Part shown: piece after piece, positions 10,328 through 24,162 of the stretch
Numbering within the stretch: position 1 is the stretch's first letter
Layout: each line of letters opens with the position of its first letter
NCBI RefSeq assembly: GCF_030052815.1
Contig: NC_079501.1
Location: forward strand, 93,210,759-93,274,758
Origin: Hevea brasiliensis
Lineage: Eukaryota; Streptophyta; Magnoliopsida; Malpighiales; Euphorbiaceae
Length of the DNA stretch: 64,000 bases
Direction: 5' to 3'
Program-made: the position numbers and the translations under genes
Notes under the pieces: model-generated
The model's database searches: none
The model's input: the letters and a program-made list of their open reading frames with translations, nothing else
What the model was told of the DNA's origin: nothing

Positions 10328-13300
10328 AGTCTTGAGTTTCTTCAAGTGTACAGGCAGGTTGGTGAATGTTTTTAGTTGTTTTGCTTCAGATTCAAGAATG
10401 TCTTACAGTGGTAGCTGTTCCATTTGTTGCTTAAGAAATGTACGAAGTATTATCTTCCTTTTTTTCCCTTAAATTCATAGGCCCTTTTTCACTATAAAGT
10501 TTCTTTCTTTACTGTGAATCCTGAATGAAGCTTACTTGATTTTCTTCATTTTCTGTAATATGGGTAATGCAACCATCAGATCTCATGGTCTTCTTATGAA
10601 AGAAGAGAACTGATGATCTTTTGGGAAGCAAAAAATCAAGTACCAACAAGCAAAAATATGTCCCACCAACAGAAATTTAATCTTCAATAACTACAATGTG
10701 TTACAAGTAATTGAATTCTAATGCATAGATCATAAAAGAATCACGGACCACTCGCCTTTCTTTGCTTTGCTTTATGGGGAGAAGCTAAAAAAGTGCCATT
10801 TTTAAAGGTTGGGACTTGGGTGAGAAGTTTCCTTTTCAATTTACAAGCTTAAGCACTGTTCCTTCACATTCCCATCTGCACTTTTTGTTTTGTTTTGTTT
10901 TCTACTTAGCAAATTTATCCCTTCCTTGCATTCATCTCTTGAGTGCTTTTGGCATAAATAAGGAGGGAGGAGGAGTCAACCAAGCATCATCATAACTTAG
11001 GCAGTTTAGGCCCTATTGGGCAATATTAATTATTTTAGTATTAGCTGTTCTAGTACTTATTTTAGTAATTATTAGTTATTAGATATTAGCCGTTAACTAT
11101 TATATATTAGTTGTTTATATAGTGATATGAAGTATAAATGTTCGGTATAAATAACCGATGAATTAGCTGTTAAATATAAAAATAGTGGTAATCTAAAAGT
11201 TAAGAGGGGTAACTTTTTATAAATTACTCTCTCAATCTCACTAGTATAAACACTATACCACATAACAATATAAATAAAAGAAATAGTGTTTTGATTAGAA
11301 TCAAAATACTAAAAATTATCTTAAAAATATTGCAGAACAAGATTTTAATATATAAAATGTGGTGCAGAAAAATCTCGAGTTTAAATCTCAATTGAAATTA
11401 AATATTAAAAAAAAATTCAAATTAATTAACTTTAATTTATTAGTATTAGAATCATTTCTAAAATTGAAAGATATGAGTTTTGAGTCTCAATCGGCTTGGA
11501 AGTCCTTGACATTGAAAGATATGTTGCGGAGTGGTTGGAATACACTTGAGATTGAAGGTTCTTTCTTTGTGGAAAGATTCATGAGGAGGAATCATAAAGT
11601 TCTTATGCTTGTCGGTTTCACAATGCACCATTTGATACGCACCCGTTTCAACCAAGATTGTTGACATTATTTCATCAAATTTCAAAGAAAATTAAGATTA
11701 TATACTGAATTGAAAACATTCTCCATTGTTTTTCTGAAACACACCTCTGGTTTAGTGACTGATGCAGAGAAAAATTATATAATAAAATCGATATATCTAC
11801 GATAATTTTATTATAATAGTTGATTGTGATTGATTTTATATAGTCACATTATAATTAATAATTATAATAAAATAATTATATATGTCAATTTTATGGAAAA
11901 AAAATATTGTTACAGGAAATCTGTTACTGTTAAGACTTTTTTTCTTAAGAAAAAATTATTATTTTAAATATATTTATTAAGAATTTTTATTGTTTCATTA
12001 GACTGATCCACATTCCATTTGTGAACTATACCCACTTTCTTTTGGGTTTCAATTATGAGCCCTCATAAATGGGCCACTTTCTTAAGACTTTGATTTTTTG
12101 TTGTTTTAAAATTTTTTTTTTTAAATATAAATTTTGAAGGAATAAAATATTTTATAAAATAATAATTTGAAAATTAAAATATAATTAAAGTTCAAATTTT
12201 AGGGATTAAAATATATTTTAAATTTAAGACATAAATAACTAAAATATAGTGAAAATTTTATAATTAAAATAAAATCCCCCCTCTTATTTTCATTCACCAT
12301 ATCTTTTTTTTTTTTCTTCTTGTTTTCTTTGTTTCTTCTACCATTTTATGGATTCTCTATGATTCTTGGGACATGTTGAGTTTTGGAAAATTATAATAAT
12401 TTTTTGAAAAAAATTTATAACCATTTTATGTTCAAATTTATTAATTTTCAGTCAAATGAATTTTTTTTTCTAACTTTTAAAATTAATTAAAATTTGAAAA
12501 AAAGTTATTTCTGATTACTTTTTTAAATAAAATTTTTATTTTTAAAATAAAAAATAAATGACTTTCTATAATCAAAATTATACTATAATTATGTCATTAT
12601 TTAAATTAAATAATTATTTAAAAAAATATTTATTTATGATGATAAAACTATTCATGTTATTATAAATGAATAATAAATTAAAAATTTTAAAAGTAAAATA
12701 AGTTTACAAATATATTTTATAATGAATTATATTTAAAATTAAATTATGAATGATATGAATAATTTTTTAATTTTTTCAATTAAAAATTATATTTTATTAA
12801 TAACAGGTGAATATGAAAAATAAACACTAGAGTTTTTTTTTTAATTATTTTTCATAAAAGAACTTTAAAAAAAAAAACTATTTTTCACTAACAAACTTGC
12901 TCTTTGAATTTTTTTTTTTTTCCTTCATGGGTCACCCTAAGTTGTTTAAGTCTCAGCATCAGGTAATAACTGAATGAGGAGTCATGGCAAAGCTAGAGAG
13001 CTATGATGGAGTTTCTCCACCCCCACCTTTTGATTGCTGTGTTCAATCATCATCTCTATGTGGATTTAAAGCTCGTCTCCCAAGTTGAAGATGCACTCCA
13101 AATTCAAGAATTTGTGAAAGTTCAGTTGTTTCAAATCATTTTTTAAATTTTATTTTGTGGGTGGATCATATGGTGTGAGGTAAAAAAAATATCTATTGGG
13201 ATCGCATAAAGTGCACTAAATAATATTTAGGAAAGATGGTAGAATTACATTGATCTTACTTAAGTACAACCTTCTTAGACAGTATTTTTTAAACATGTAA

Positions 13301-13389
13301 TTTATATAATCTTAATAGAATTAAGTCCACTAATAAGTACCATATTCCCATAACACTACCACGACACTAAAAATTTATGCTACAAAAGT
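10328..13389. other. ZAT 3' region and AT-rich intergenic DNA
   Basis: The first few hundred bases are presumably the 3' UTR of the ZAT-like gene; no polyadenylation signal stands out. Beyond that I see only AT-rich DNA with short open frames (for example 11359-11664) that show no recognisable motif, and long A or T tracts. Confidence 0.5.
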
Positions 13390-15811
13390 ATAGATAGACA
13401 CGAGTCGCTACCTGGACAATAACCAGGATATATTCGTTGTTTCTTTTAAGAGACATTTGATTGAGGCATCAATTTCCGAAATGACAATTAAAGGGACTTG
13501 ATTGATGCTCTCAATTTTCTAACAGGGTTATGGATGTTGACTTACTCCTTGTAGATGTTCCATAATACGTTCGAGATAGTGGGTACATAAGGGGAAAGGA
13601 GTTAGGCACCCCTTACGCCTAATCTAATCTCGTTAATTCGAATGACAATCTTCTACTAATATTTCTAAAAGTCTTGTTTATTATTCTTTCATCAAATTTG
13701 TTACCTAAAAATGCAGTTTATGAACTTACACATGTTAGTAATTCAAACATAAGTTGTTGTTTACAAACAATTTCGTACAAAATCATTCCTATCTATGGGG
13801 TTGCTAAATTAAATTAAGTGAAATTTACCGAATGACTAAAATTATTATATTATTGACAATTAGATTTTGACACAAGTTCAATTTACAAACAATCTTAAGT
13901 TTCTAATTTACCTATTTCATTTTTTTACCAAGGTACCCTAAAGATAATTAAACAAAATAAATTATATATATGTGTAATTTATTCTAATAAACTCCTAAAG
14001 GTTCCAAATAATTATAACCTAAAAAATTATTTCTAATATGCTAATTTATTTTACAATTTACCAAGTACTTAATTAAATTTAATTTACATGCCAAACATGG
14101 ATTAAAATACAAATAAAATTGATTTTAGTATTTACCGAATGAATTCCTATTATTACTACATATTACATATAAATTTTTTTTTTCAAGAAAGTTTAAGAGA
14201 TACTTACCTTTTAATTAGGGCAAACTACCTTAAAGAAGGACATTCTCTTTTAGTATGGCAAGTTAATCCATGTCCTACCCTCATTAAACTCCACATAAGC
14301 TCCACGTAGCTATTGCCCTTTTTAGTACTTATCTTAGGGCTACTTACCATTTTATTTTTAAAATAAAATAAACATTGCAATTAAAAATTTAATCACTTGT
14401 AATCTATGTAATTGAGCCTCTAACGTGCCAAAACTACATGATGGCCGTGAGTCCATCTAACTTAATTCTAATACTTCATAATATCCTATAACATTGTATA
14501 AAACATTAAATTAACATTCAAGTACAAATTTCTATTGAAGAACATCAAATTCCAAACATACATGATAATTCCAGATTTTGATGGATTTGTAGTATTTTTG
14601 CATTTAAATTTCTAAAATTAGTTAAACATGTACAAAAATTATACAAAAATTTCAAAAGCATGGAAAGACATAATATCAAATTCAAAAATTATTAGCTAGC
14701 CTAAAATCTCTACCAAATAATTTATAAAAATCGTGGTTCAACACTATTATGCATCAAAGATAGATCTGCACTACTTTTTAAAAATTAATGTATCACACAA
14801 CCATAAAAGATATTTATATGAAACCAAAGGAAAAAGTTAGAAAAGATCTTGAACTTATTTTTAGAATCAATAATCATAGAAAAAGAAGAAGAATTAAAAG
14901 ACACATTGGTCTTGCAAGTTGACTATCCTGCAAATCTCATATAGAAGACACTCTAATTTTAAACAGCCATAATTCTCTCAATTTAGAAGCTTTTTGCATG
15001 ATTCTTGATACTACAATTATTAAAATTTCATGAAGAATATAAATATAATTTTTATAGATTTTTAAATAATTAGACGCACAAAAAAAAATAATAAACAATG
15101 TGTAGACATAAATCAATTTATGCAGAGTTGTAAGTTCTCCTCAAATTTATCATATGACCATGAATGTTATGAATATATGAGACCATCTAAAGATATATAA
15201 ATATAAAAGAATAGATATAAGGTATATTTTTTAAATATTTATAATTTAAAACACATATTTTGAAAAAATTTTGAAGGTTTCTTAAAAAAAAAAAAAAAAA
15301 GAAGAAGAAGAAAGAAGAAAAAAGAAGGAGAGAGATGGGGAAACCTTGGCAAATTGGAGAGATGGGGTGAAAGTTTTTTTTTTCTTAGGTTGTGCTGTTC
15401 TCTCCTTTGTATTTGTTGTTTGTGTTGTTATCTAATCTTTGTCCTCTCTTTGTTAGGTATTTATAGGATTCTAGTTTTAGAGTTATAGAGAGATAGATAA
15501 TCATATTCTTAAAGGGTTTAGAAGTGCTAATGAGATAGGGACAATGATAAGTAAAAATAAATAAGAATAAATATGAATAAATAGAGATTAAAAAAAAAGA
15601 AACAAAAAAATAGTGGGCTTTTATTTATTTAATTAAAATCTCCCACTGGGCTTTATTGGTTTTAAAGAGCCCAATTAAGTCCAATTAGGTTTATTAATAA
15701 AAAAAATTTTCAAAATTAAATTTAAATAAAAATAGATTTCATTTAAATTTAATTAAACATTTTTTTTCGCTCTTTTAAATTATTTTTTTCAAGCGACATG
15801 TCGTACAAATG
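13390..15811. mobile_element. Degraded Tat-type LTR relic
   Basis: GAGTCGCTACCTGG at 13401-13414 and GTTAGGCACCCCTTACGCC at about 13600-13620 reproduce the order seen at the outer end of the Ogre element's LTR in this window (GAGTCGCC..., then GTTAGGCACCCC about 110 bp on). The spacing here is longer and the rest does not align by eye. The stretch up to solo LTR A is AT-rich, with an A18/GAA-rich tract at about 15283-15325. It is probably the worn end of an older Ogre/Tat LTR. The other end, termini and target duplication were not found, so the right limit is arbitrary. Confidence 0.4.
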
Positions 15812-16242
15812 GTTATTGTAACGTCCTAAATTTTTAGATAATTATTTTATGTGGGAATTGACTGGTTTGGGAGGCTCAGGATGGGTATTGTGTAGTTGTT
15901 GTACAGTGGGCCTGAGGTCTTTTGGATTGAGAAGTGTTAGTTGAGTTATTTTGTAGGTTGGGTAGGTCCTAAATACAAAGAAAATTCTGCCCGATTTCCG
16001 GCATAAACCTAGGGTGTTTTAGACTCTCTAATTATTTGTTTTGAGTTAATATTGATAAATTTCTTAAACACGATTATTTAGATGATTCGAGTCAACCTTC
16101 TTCATCTTCTCAGCTGTCCCAGTGACATTTTGATAATCTGTGAGTAAATATTGATTTTATTTATAATTTCAATATTATTATATATTCAAGATATGCTCAT
16201 ACATTCACTTATAAATATATTTATGTAGTTAAATGCTAGGCA

Positions 16243-19200
16243 TGTCACACCTTACCCCTCTGTAAGGCATAACATGTCCCCGTAGAATACTTAATGAACT
16301 ACCGAACTTCACCTACCGATAATTCACTAAGTACACTATAAGGGATTTTAAAACTATTTTCTTGTATTTTGGAAGTGGTGAGTATTTTGGTAGGAATTAA
16401 AAACTATTTATTCAAAGTTTAAATACTAATAAAAATTTTTGTCCATTTTAATTTTGCCGCAAATTTTATAAAAATTTTGTGAGTTAGTTTGTATTTGGAG
16501 AAAACAGTTCTTCAAATACCTAAAAAAAAACACTTCCAATAATTTTCTCAACTCCCAACCTCCAATAAATCTCAAATCAACTCATTTCAATTCACTTCAA
16601 AATAATTCCACAATCCAAATCAAAATTTATCATCTCAAAATATTTAATAACATCATTCAAAAAGCATAAAGTATGAAATTCACATGTACAAATATTAATT
16701 TACAGAAGGAAATCCAAAAATAATATTATTACAATTTATTTTACAACTGCTCAACTTTACATTGATACATACAACATTTCTATATTTACATCAAAATTAA
16801 CTATAAGGGTATAAAATAATACTCGTACAAAAAGACCGGTGTAGTTCTCAATTCAATAGCAGCTCACTTTGCTGCTTTCTTCTTGTTCTTATCTGCGACA
16901 GCAAAATAAGCTATCGCTGAGTATAAAAATACTCAGTGGTGCACAATAAAAATTTGAAATGCAATACATAAATCATTCATTATCAAAACATAGTTTAAAT
17001 ATTTCTCAATCACATTTCGCAAACTATCAGAGCTCATAATAACACAATTTAGTCAAATAATTTAAGAAACACAGTGTTGCCAATTCATACACAACTTAAG
17101 CCATGACACAAAATTTTCGATCAATGCCGTGTTGTACACCACGACAAAGCAATTTACAACCCCATTAATTGAAATTAATGAGGGAGGTGGCTAGCTAGCT
17201 AATGAGTACTCATCCGATCTCAACCTCAACTGGCAAGTCAGAGAGGGAGGAAAATAAACGATTTCAACCCCATAAATGGAGGAAGAATAATGTGATACTG
17301 TCATGCTAAGTGTAAACACAAAATCAATTCAAAACAATTTATTTAAATAATTTATGAGAAATCTGATCAATTTCCAAAGTCATATTTACGATTATAAAAT
17401 GGCAACACAGTACATAATTAATCACAGAAGTCAAATTTTTTAGAATAAAATATTTAAACAAGAATTATTGTGCACAGACCTGACGTGAGTCGCCTCTAGG
17501 CCTTGACTCAGTCTCTCCGAGCTTCCAAGTCTTTTTCAGCTGAAACACACAGTTTCATAGTGTTTCAGTACCATATCTTAGCATAAATCCAAAAATAAAT
17601 TTAACTTCACTTTTACCTAGCTTTATTGTGCTAAACTCGACGTTCTTGAAATTTTTGTGTTTCGGGTTACTATTCACTACACTATTCAAGTCAAATTGTT
17701 GACTTTTTAAGGCTTAATAGGTATGGGAACTCCAACTTCACCCACATACCACATTTTGGTCATTAAATTTGTTAGTTTTGGTCATTTTCTCAAAGCTTAA
17801 GTCTTTTAGGCAAAATTGTCAAATTTTCAGTTTTGGTGTCCCTAATTGCACTGTTCCATTGATCATTCTACTTTTGGAATTTGGCAAAACTTCCTTCATA
17901 GAAAATGTTCCTTATTGTCTTAAGTTTATTCTCATTTTTGAATCACCTCAATTGGAGTTTTGTAGCTCAAGTTATGACCATTTGAACCATGGCTGCCGGA
18001 TTGAAAACAACCCAGATTTTCTGATCAATTTTGGTGCTGGCAGTTTTGGGTCACCAACTTGGGGTGATCAAACGACTTGGTTGCTGGAAGAATTTGAGTT
18101 TGTATTCTTCATGAAAGTTTTAGGTCTATATCTCATCTAACCACTGGTAAAATTTCAAGTCATTTGGACCTGCCTAGCTCGAGTTATGACCAAATGAACA
18201 AATACTGTTCATTTGGTCAGTTTGTACAGGGCAGCCTGCACTTATCCAATTTTGGTCAATTTGTTCACTAGGTTTTGGTCACTTTTTGGGCATGGTTCCT
18301 AAATGAAAATTGTGTTATTTTATGTCTATTTTCATCCCCAATTGGTGCCATATCAATTGGACTTGTAAAATTTCATTTTTAGTCCTTCAAAGTTGACTTG
18401 GTCATGTTGCCAGCAGCATGACCACACTCCCTCCGAATTTGATTTTAATTCCAACCATTCCAACACAACTCATGTGGTCCCAAATGACCATTTTTAACTT
18501 CACAATAGGTCCAAGACACCATTTACTCATTTCTTACATTTTTGGTTCATAAACCCTAAGTCCCAAAACCCTAACTTACTAAATTATTGTATTTAACCAC
18601 ATTTAATGCTTTTAATCCTAACCATTCAACTAAATAAAGTTTCTAAACTCATTTAAATCCATCAAACCATGCAAATCATACTCCCATCACCTACTGGCCA
18701 AAATTTCAGTAATGGTCCCTCACAATTTTTTTTTTATTTTAAGCATATTTCAAGCTAATTCAAACTAAAAACACAACAAATAATCACAAACTTTCAAATT
18801 GATGTGCTTACCTCAACTTTAATATCCAATCTTCAATTTTTCTCTTCTTTTCTTCTTTCTTTCTTGTTCTTAAGTTGAGATAACAAGCTCTTGTAAGGTT
18901 TTTATGGGAGTTATTAAGATTAAGTGAAGAAATTAAAGCTTGAGTGCAAGCTTTAATAGAGAAATTTTCATGGAGGAATAAGGGAGAGAGTGAGGCGGCA
19001 AGAATGGAAAGAAAGAAGACAACTTTATTTTTTTTCTTTTCTTTTCTTTTATCTATTTAGCTTATGGAAGACCCCAAAAAATCAATTTAATTAATTTATT
19101 AATTATAACTTTTATGACATCACGCATGATGTCATGCATGATGTTATCTCCCTACACTTTTTCTTTTTCTCTTTTTTTTTTTATTTATTTTTCTATTAGT

Positions 19201-19702
19201 TTTTTAATTTAATTCATGACTCTGAAATTTTCTTTTCTCCGATTTTATTTGACAGTTAGGTCAGGAGTCAACTCTCGGGGTCAATTGACCAAATTGCCCC
19301 TCGCCAGTCTATCCCGGTTTGCAAATAATCCAATATTTCTTTCGGCTCCCTGACCTAATTATTTGACTGACTTAACAGTTCTTTTTCGTGATTTTATCTT
19401 TTCCACTATGTTCATAAGGGTCCTAAGGACCGCAGCGTCATATTTTACAGTTTGAAATTTGAGTTTAAAATGACTTCGCAGTCATTCCCGAGAAGGTCAC
19501 CCATCACTGTGACTCTCGACTCGTTTAACCTCTTATGTTCTGTTTTTCTTATTTATACTTAACTAATTAAACATTACTAATTATTTGTGTTTATGGCTTC
19601 TCTAATTGACTTAAGTGTGGTTCTAATCCCCTTAATTGTCCGGACCGACTCCGGTCACCGGAACAGTAAAATATACCAGGCTATACCAATAGGGGTGTTA
19701 CA
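16243..19702 (-). repeat. Element B 3' LTR (left copy)
   Basis: 3460 bp, TGTCACACC...GTGTTACA read on +. It contains a perfect 13-bp inverted repeat GACCAAATGAACA with a 5-bp loop at 18188-18218, and CCGGTCACCGG near 19650-19665. A 123-codon open frame at 17769-18140 recurs in the other LTR but looks like chance. Confidence 0.93.
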
Positions 19703-19720
19703 ATTCTCCCCCCCTTAAAA
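19703..19720 (-). promoter_or_regulatory. Element B polypurine tract
   Basis: On the minus strand TTTTAAGGGGGGGAGAAT directly abuts the TGTAACACC start of the 3' LTR. This is the plus-strand primer of reverse transcription. Confidence 0.85.
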
Positions 19721-19739
19721 TAAATTTTTTCTCGAAATT

Positions 19740-21048
19740 TTACCTGGTATCAATCTCTGAACAACAGTGGGTGCTGTCTCCTCATGTCCTCCTCTCATTC
19801 CCAAGTAGCTTCTTGGCCCGAATGATGGTTCCACAACACTTTTACTAATGGTATCTGCTTGTTCCGTAGCTGCTTCACCTCATAAGCCAGAATCTTCATG
19901 GGTTCTTCTTCATATGTGAGGTCTGGATTTACTTCAATTTCTTCTACTGATAGTACATGAGATGGGTCTGATCGATACCTCCTCAACATAGACACATGGA
20001 AGACGTTATTTATCTTCTCCAACTCTGGAGGTAGTGCCAAACGATATGCCAAAGGACCCATTCTTTCCAGAACCTCATATGGCCCGATAAAACGAGGACT
20101 TAGTTTCCCCTTTCTGCCGAATCTCATAATCCTCTTCCAAGGAGAAACCTTGAGGAAAACTTTCTCACCCACTGCATACTAAATATCCCTTCTTTTCAAA
20201 TCAATGCAGGACTTCTAACGGTCTGATGCAGTTTTAAGTCGATCTCTGATCACCCTGATTTTCTCTTCAGTCTGTTGAACAATTTCAGGTCCAATCATTT
20301 TTCTTTCACCCACGTCATCCCAACAAAACGGGGTTCTACATTTTCTGCCATACAAAGCTTCATATGGAGGCATCCCAATGCTTGATTGGTAGCTGTTGTT
20401 ATAAGCAAATTCAATCAAAGGCAAGTGTGTATCCCAACTGCCCTCAAACTTAATCACACAAGCCCGTAGCATATCCTCCAAGATTTGAATTACCCTCTCG
20501 GGTGGCCATGCATGCATGGGTGGAATGCGATCGAAGTTCAATCTAGTTCCTAGGGTTCTCTGAAGACTACCTCAAAATCTAGAAGTGAACCTAGGATCTC
20601 TGTCTGATACAATGGATACTGGCACTCCTTGAAGTCTCACAATCTCATCGATGTACAACTTTGTGTCTGTTTAAACTGTAGTCCATTCGGACTGGCAAAA
20701 AATGAGCAGACTTAGTCAGTTTGTCGACAATGACCCATACTGCATCATGACTCTTCTGTGTCTTTGGAAGTCCCATTACAAAATCCATTGTTATTCTCTC
20801 CCATTTCCATTCTGGCACTGGTAGTGGATGTAACAATCCAGTGGGTACTTGATGCTCTGCCTTTACTTGCTGACAAGTTAGGCATTTGGAAACAAACTCT
20901 GCCACATCTCTTTTCATACCCATCCACCAATAATGCTCCTTTAGCCCTCTATACATTTTTGTACCACCAGGGTGCATGGCAAAAGGAGACTCATGTGCTT
21001 CTTTCAAAATGATCTGCCTCAAATCAATATCATTAGGAACACACATTC
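19740..21048 (-). pseudogene. Element B integrase and chromodomain, degenerate
   Basis: The 133-codon frame at 20645-21046 holds the integrase zinc-binding His-His-Cys-Cys region (HESPF.MHPGG, KCLTCQQVK) and the first catalytic Asp in ITMDFVMGLP. The segment with the second Asp (about 20560-20640) and the link to 20215-20541 are broken by stops and frame changes; PERVIQILEDML at about 20463-20500 carries the Glu. The frame at 19795-20172 is the integrase C-terminal part (GEKVFLKVSPWK, LSPRFIGPYEVL, FHVSMLRRY). It runs into a chromodomain (LRNKQIPLVKVLW, EATWE), which in this lineage steers integration to heterochromatin by binding modified histones. At its 5' end the coding sequence is interrupted exactly by solo LTR C. 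Confidence 0.85.
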
Positions 21049-24000
21049 TGTGACACCCCTTACCCGTGTACAGTATATCCGAGTAAGCAATGTCACACGG
21101 TGTATCGGCACCCTCTATTTTATTTTAATCAATTTTTGTCATAGTTTTGAATATAACTTGTGAAATACAATTTATTTAAGCCATTTATCGAAATTATTAT
21201 TTATTTGAGGTTCCGAAAATTTTAAAGAAAATCTGGCAGAGTGCCGGCTAAAAATGGAGAAAACAGTTCTTCGGAACCTGTTAAAAACACTTCCAAAATC
21301 ATTTCCAAACAATCCCAACTCCATTTTATCAACAAAGTCTCAACATGACTTTCAACAACCTTTCCATTACTCAAACATTCATTTCTCATAGTATTCAAAC
21401 ATAAGCAATAAACAAATATTCAAAATTTTCTATTCACAAACACAATTCTCATTATTTACATGAATATCAAAATACATTACATAATTTCAAATACATATGA
21501 GAAAATAAAAGTTAGTTACAAAATGCCAAAATGAAACCTAGTGTCCTACCAATGCAGTGTAGAAGGTGAGGTGACATCAACACTGTGCAGAGCTGCAGGA
21601 TGGACTCACCCAGTCTGCGGTCTACTGGGCTCACGTTCAGTATCTCCAGAACCTATGCGTGGCAAAAGCAATGCGCTAAGCAATGATGCTTAGTGGTGCA
21701 ATAATAAAATAAAAGAAAATAGCAGAAAATAAATATGTATTTAATGTATATGTCTTATTTGTTTTGTATATGTTATATTCATTTATTTCTTTAATTTTGT
21801 CTATTTTCATTCATTTAGTTGCCCAAGTAACCTATCTTTGAGCATCGGATGGATAAGCGGGTAAAGCCGCTGGGTATCAAGTACCTCGCCGTCACACCAT
21901 CAGTTACATATGTATCTCCCGGTGTGCATCAGAACAGCTAACAAGCTGTAAATAACAATAGGCACAAGGCCAATTCCCAACACAATATCAAAATGGCTAA
22001 AAGCCATAAAATCACAGAATGGCATATTGCCATGTGCAGTACTGCTAACTGAACCCTATTGGAATGCCAAACTATCCAAACCAATCTTGTTAGGTATACT
22101 AGGGCATTTGATACTTTAAAATTCTTCAATTTGTGAATTTCAAGTTTTGATGTCACTATTCACCTCATTGGTCAACAAAAATGTTGACTTTTGGATAGAA
22201 AATAGGTACATTGGTTTTGACACTCCCAACATACCATATTTTGCATTGAAAACTTGTTGGCATTAAGCATTAATACCATTTCTAAGCTTAAACCAAGGAA
22301 AGCAGAATTTTCAGTTTTTGTAGCCCAACTTTACTGTTCCATTGGACACTGTTGCAGTGGGAATTTGAGGAAATGGTAAACATGAAAGTTGTTCCTTATT
22401 TTGTCTACTTGAATTTCTTTTTTTAAATCACTCCATTTGGAGTTTTGTAGCTCCAGATATAGTCCAAAAACCACAGCTGGCTGGATTGCAAAACTGCAGA
22501 ATTTACCAAATCTACAGTACAATAAATAGTGACTGCCACTGCCTTGTTGGATAGGTTATGGTCATAATTTGGGGTAGGTTTCTTCATGAAAGTTGTTTGT
22601 CTATGTCTTAACTTGTTGCTGTAAAAATTTCAGGTCAATTGACCATATCTACAGTGAGTTATGGTCAAATGAACAGTTACTATTTATTTGGTCATTCTGC
22701 AGAATCAGCTTGCAGGGTATCCGGATTGGGGCTAACTTTTGGTCCACTTGCTTTGGTCTTTTGGACATGGTTTCTTCAGCAAAATTGTGCCATTATAAGT
22801 CTAGTTTCATGTCCAATTGGCCAAACACCAATTGAACCTACACAGCCAAAGATATGGCAGTCCAAAGAGGCTGGACTCACAGCCTCCTTGCTGCTGTCAC
22901 TAGGCAGCCTACCAATTTGGTTTGTAACACTCTAATTCACTTCAAATTATGGTCTACTTACCTCAAATGGTCACTAATTGACCATTAGAATTTGCACTCA
23001 CCATTTCATAAGCAAATCCAAGTTTCTCTCCCAAAACCCTAACCCTAATTGACCAAGCCTCCAATTCATGCATTCCACTCCTAATTTGCTATACTAATAA
23101 TATAATTTATAAGAGGGGCAGCAATATGTCACTTTAAACCAAAGATTTCTCCTAACCCTAACTCATGTCCAGGCTGCCAAAACTTCATGGAATATAACCA
23201 TGCTTCATTAATTCAATTTTTGTCAAATTTTTAACTTAACTTAGCTCAAATTCAAGATTAGAAAGATGTAAAAGCAAAAGTTATGGCACTAACCTCTTGT
23301 AGGGCAGAATTTTCCAAGCTTAAACTTCACTTTTTCTCTTTCTTTTTGCTCCCAAAAACTTCACCAAATTGAAATATCAAGGTTTTATGTTGACACTTAG
23401 GGTTTTTGTTGAAAGAAAACTAGGGAAAATGAAGATTTAGAAAGTTTGTTAATGGAGGAGTGAGGGAGGAGGTGTAAAACGTTTTGAAGAAGAAGAAAAG
23501 GGCTGCTGTTTTTTCTAGAATTCTGCCTCCTTTTCTTTAGTTTAATGTATTTTAAATTGTCTTGCTTTAATTTGATTGGCCATAGCATTTTTAATTACCT
23601 AAGCATGACATCATAATTCCCAATTTAGCTCCTTTTTCTTTCTTTTCTTTTCTACCAAATTTCAATTTAATTTTTAACAATATTTATTCATTTTTTTAGA
23701 TCATAATAATTATTTACTTAACTAGACAAGTCGGCCAAAAATCGTCTCTGAAGGCGAAATAACCAAAATGCCCTCCGTTTGGCTTAATGGGTCAAAATTG
23801 TCTGTACCGATTGAAAAAATTTTCTAAATATTTTCTTGGCATTCTAATGCCATAGGAACCTCAATGACCCTTCTCTAGAGTCCGAAAAATTATTTTATAA
23901 TTTTTCCCCTGGGTCTAGGGCTCCTAGTTGCGAGAACCGCAACTTCCCTCTGGGTTACTCATCGCTTGGGCACCGGCTCATTTAACTTGGTTGTATTTTA

Positions 24001-24157
24001 TTTCTAAAATTTTTCCTAAATTTTTCTTATTAATATTTGAGTTAATTATGGTTCATCACTTTAGTTTAAATATTTTTCCGGACGTTCTAGCTGTCCGGAC
24101 CGACACCGGTCACCGGAACAGTAGAATGTACGGAGTTGCTACCGAGAGGGTGTTACA
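21049..24157 (-). mobile_element. Solo LTR C inside element B integrase
   Basis: 3109 bp, TGTGACACCCC...GGGTGTTACA read on +, with target duplication CATTC (21044-21048 and 24158-24162). Taking it out makes the coding sequence of B continue across the junction. Its ends resemble the LTR of B, including CTGTTCCGGTGACCGG on the minus strand near the start, so it comes from a related Tekay family. The interior also has a weakened version of the hairpin seen in B's LTR (near 22664-22700). No internal domain remains, so it is a product of LTR-LTR recombination. Confidence 0.92.
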
Positions 24158-24162
24158 CATTC

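Noticed and set aside
10990..11330. GGCCCTATTGGGCAATATTAA resembling a MITE terminus
   Set aside because: No inverted partner end or target duplication found nearby.
11359..11685. 101-codon frame on + and its antisense frame
   Set aside because: No motif, no splice context, AT-rich surroundings; treated as chance.
17769..18140. 123-codon open frame in B's left LTR, repeated at 29215-29586
   Set aside because: Its repetition is explained by LTR duplication; the translation is low in complexity with no recognisable motif, and the related solo LTR C does not keep it open.
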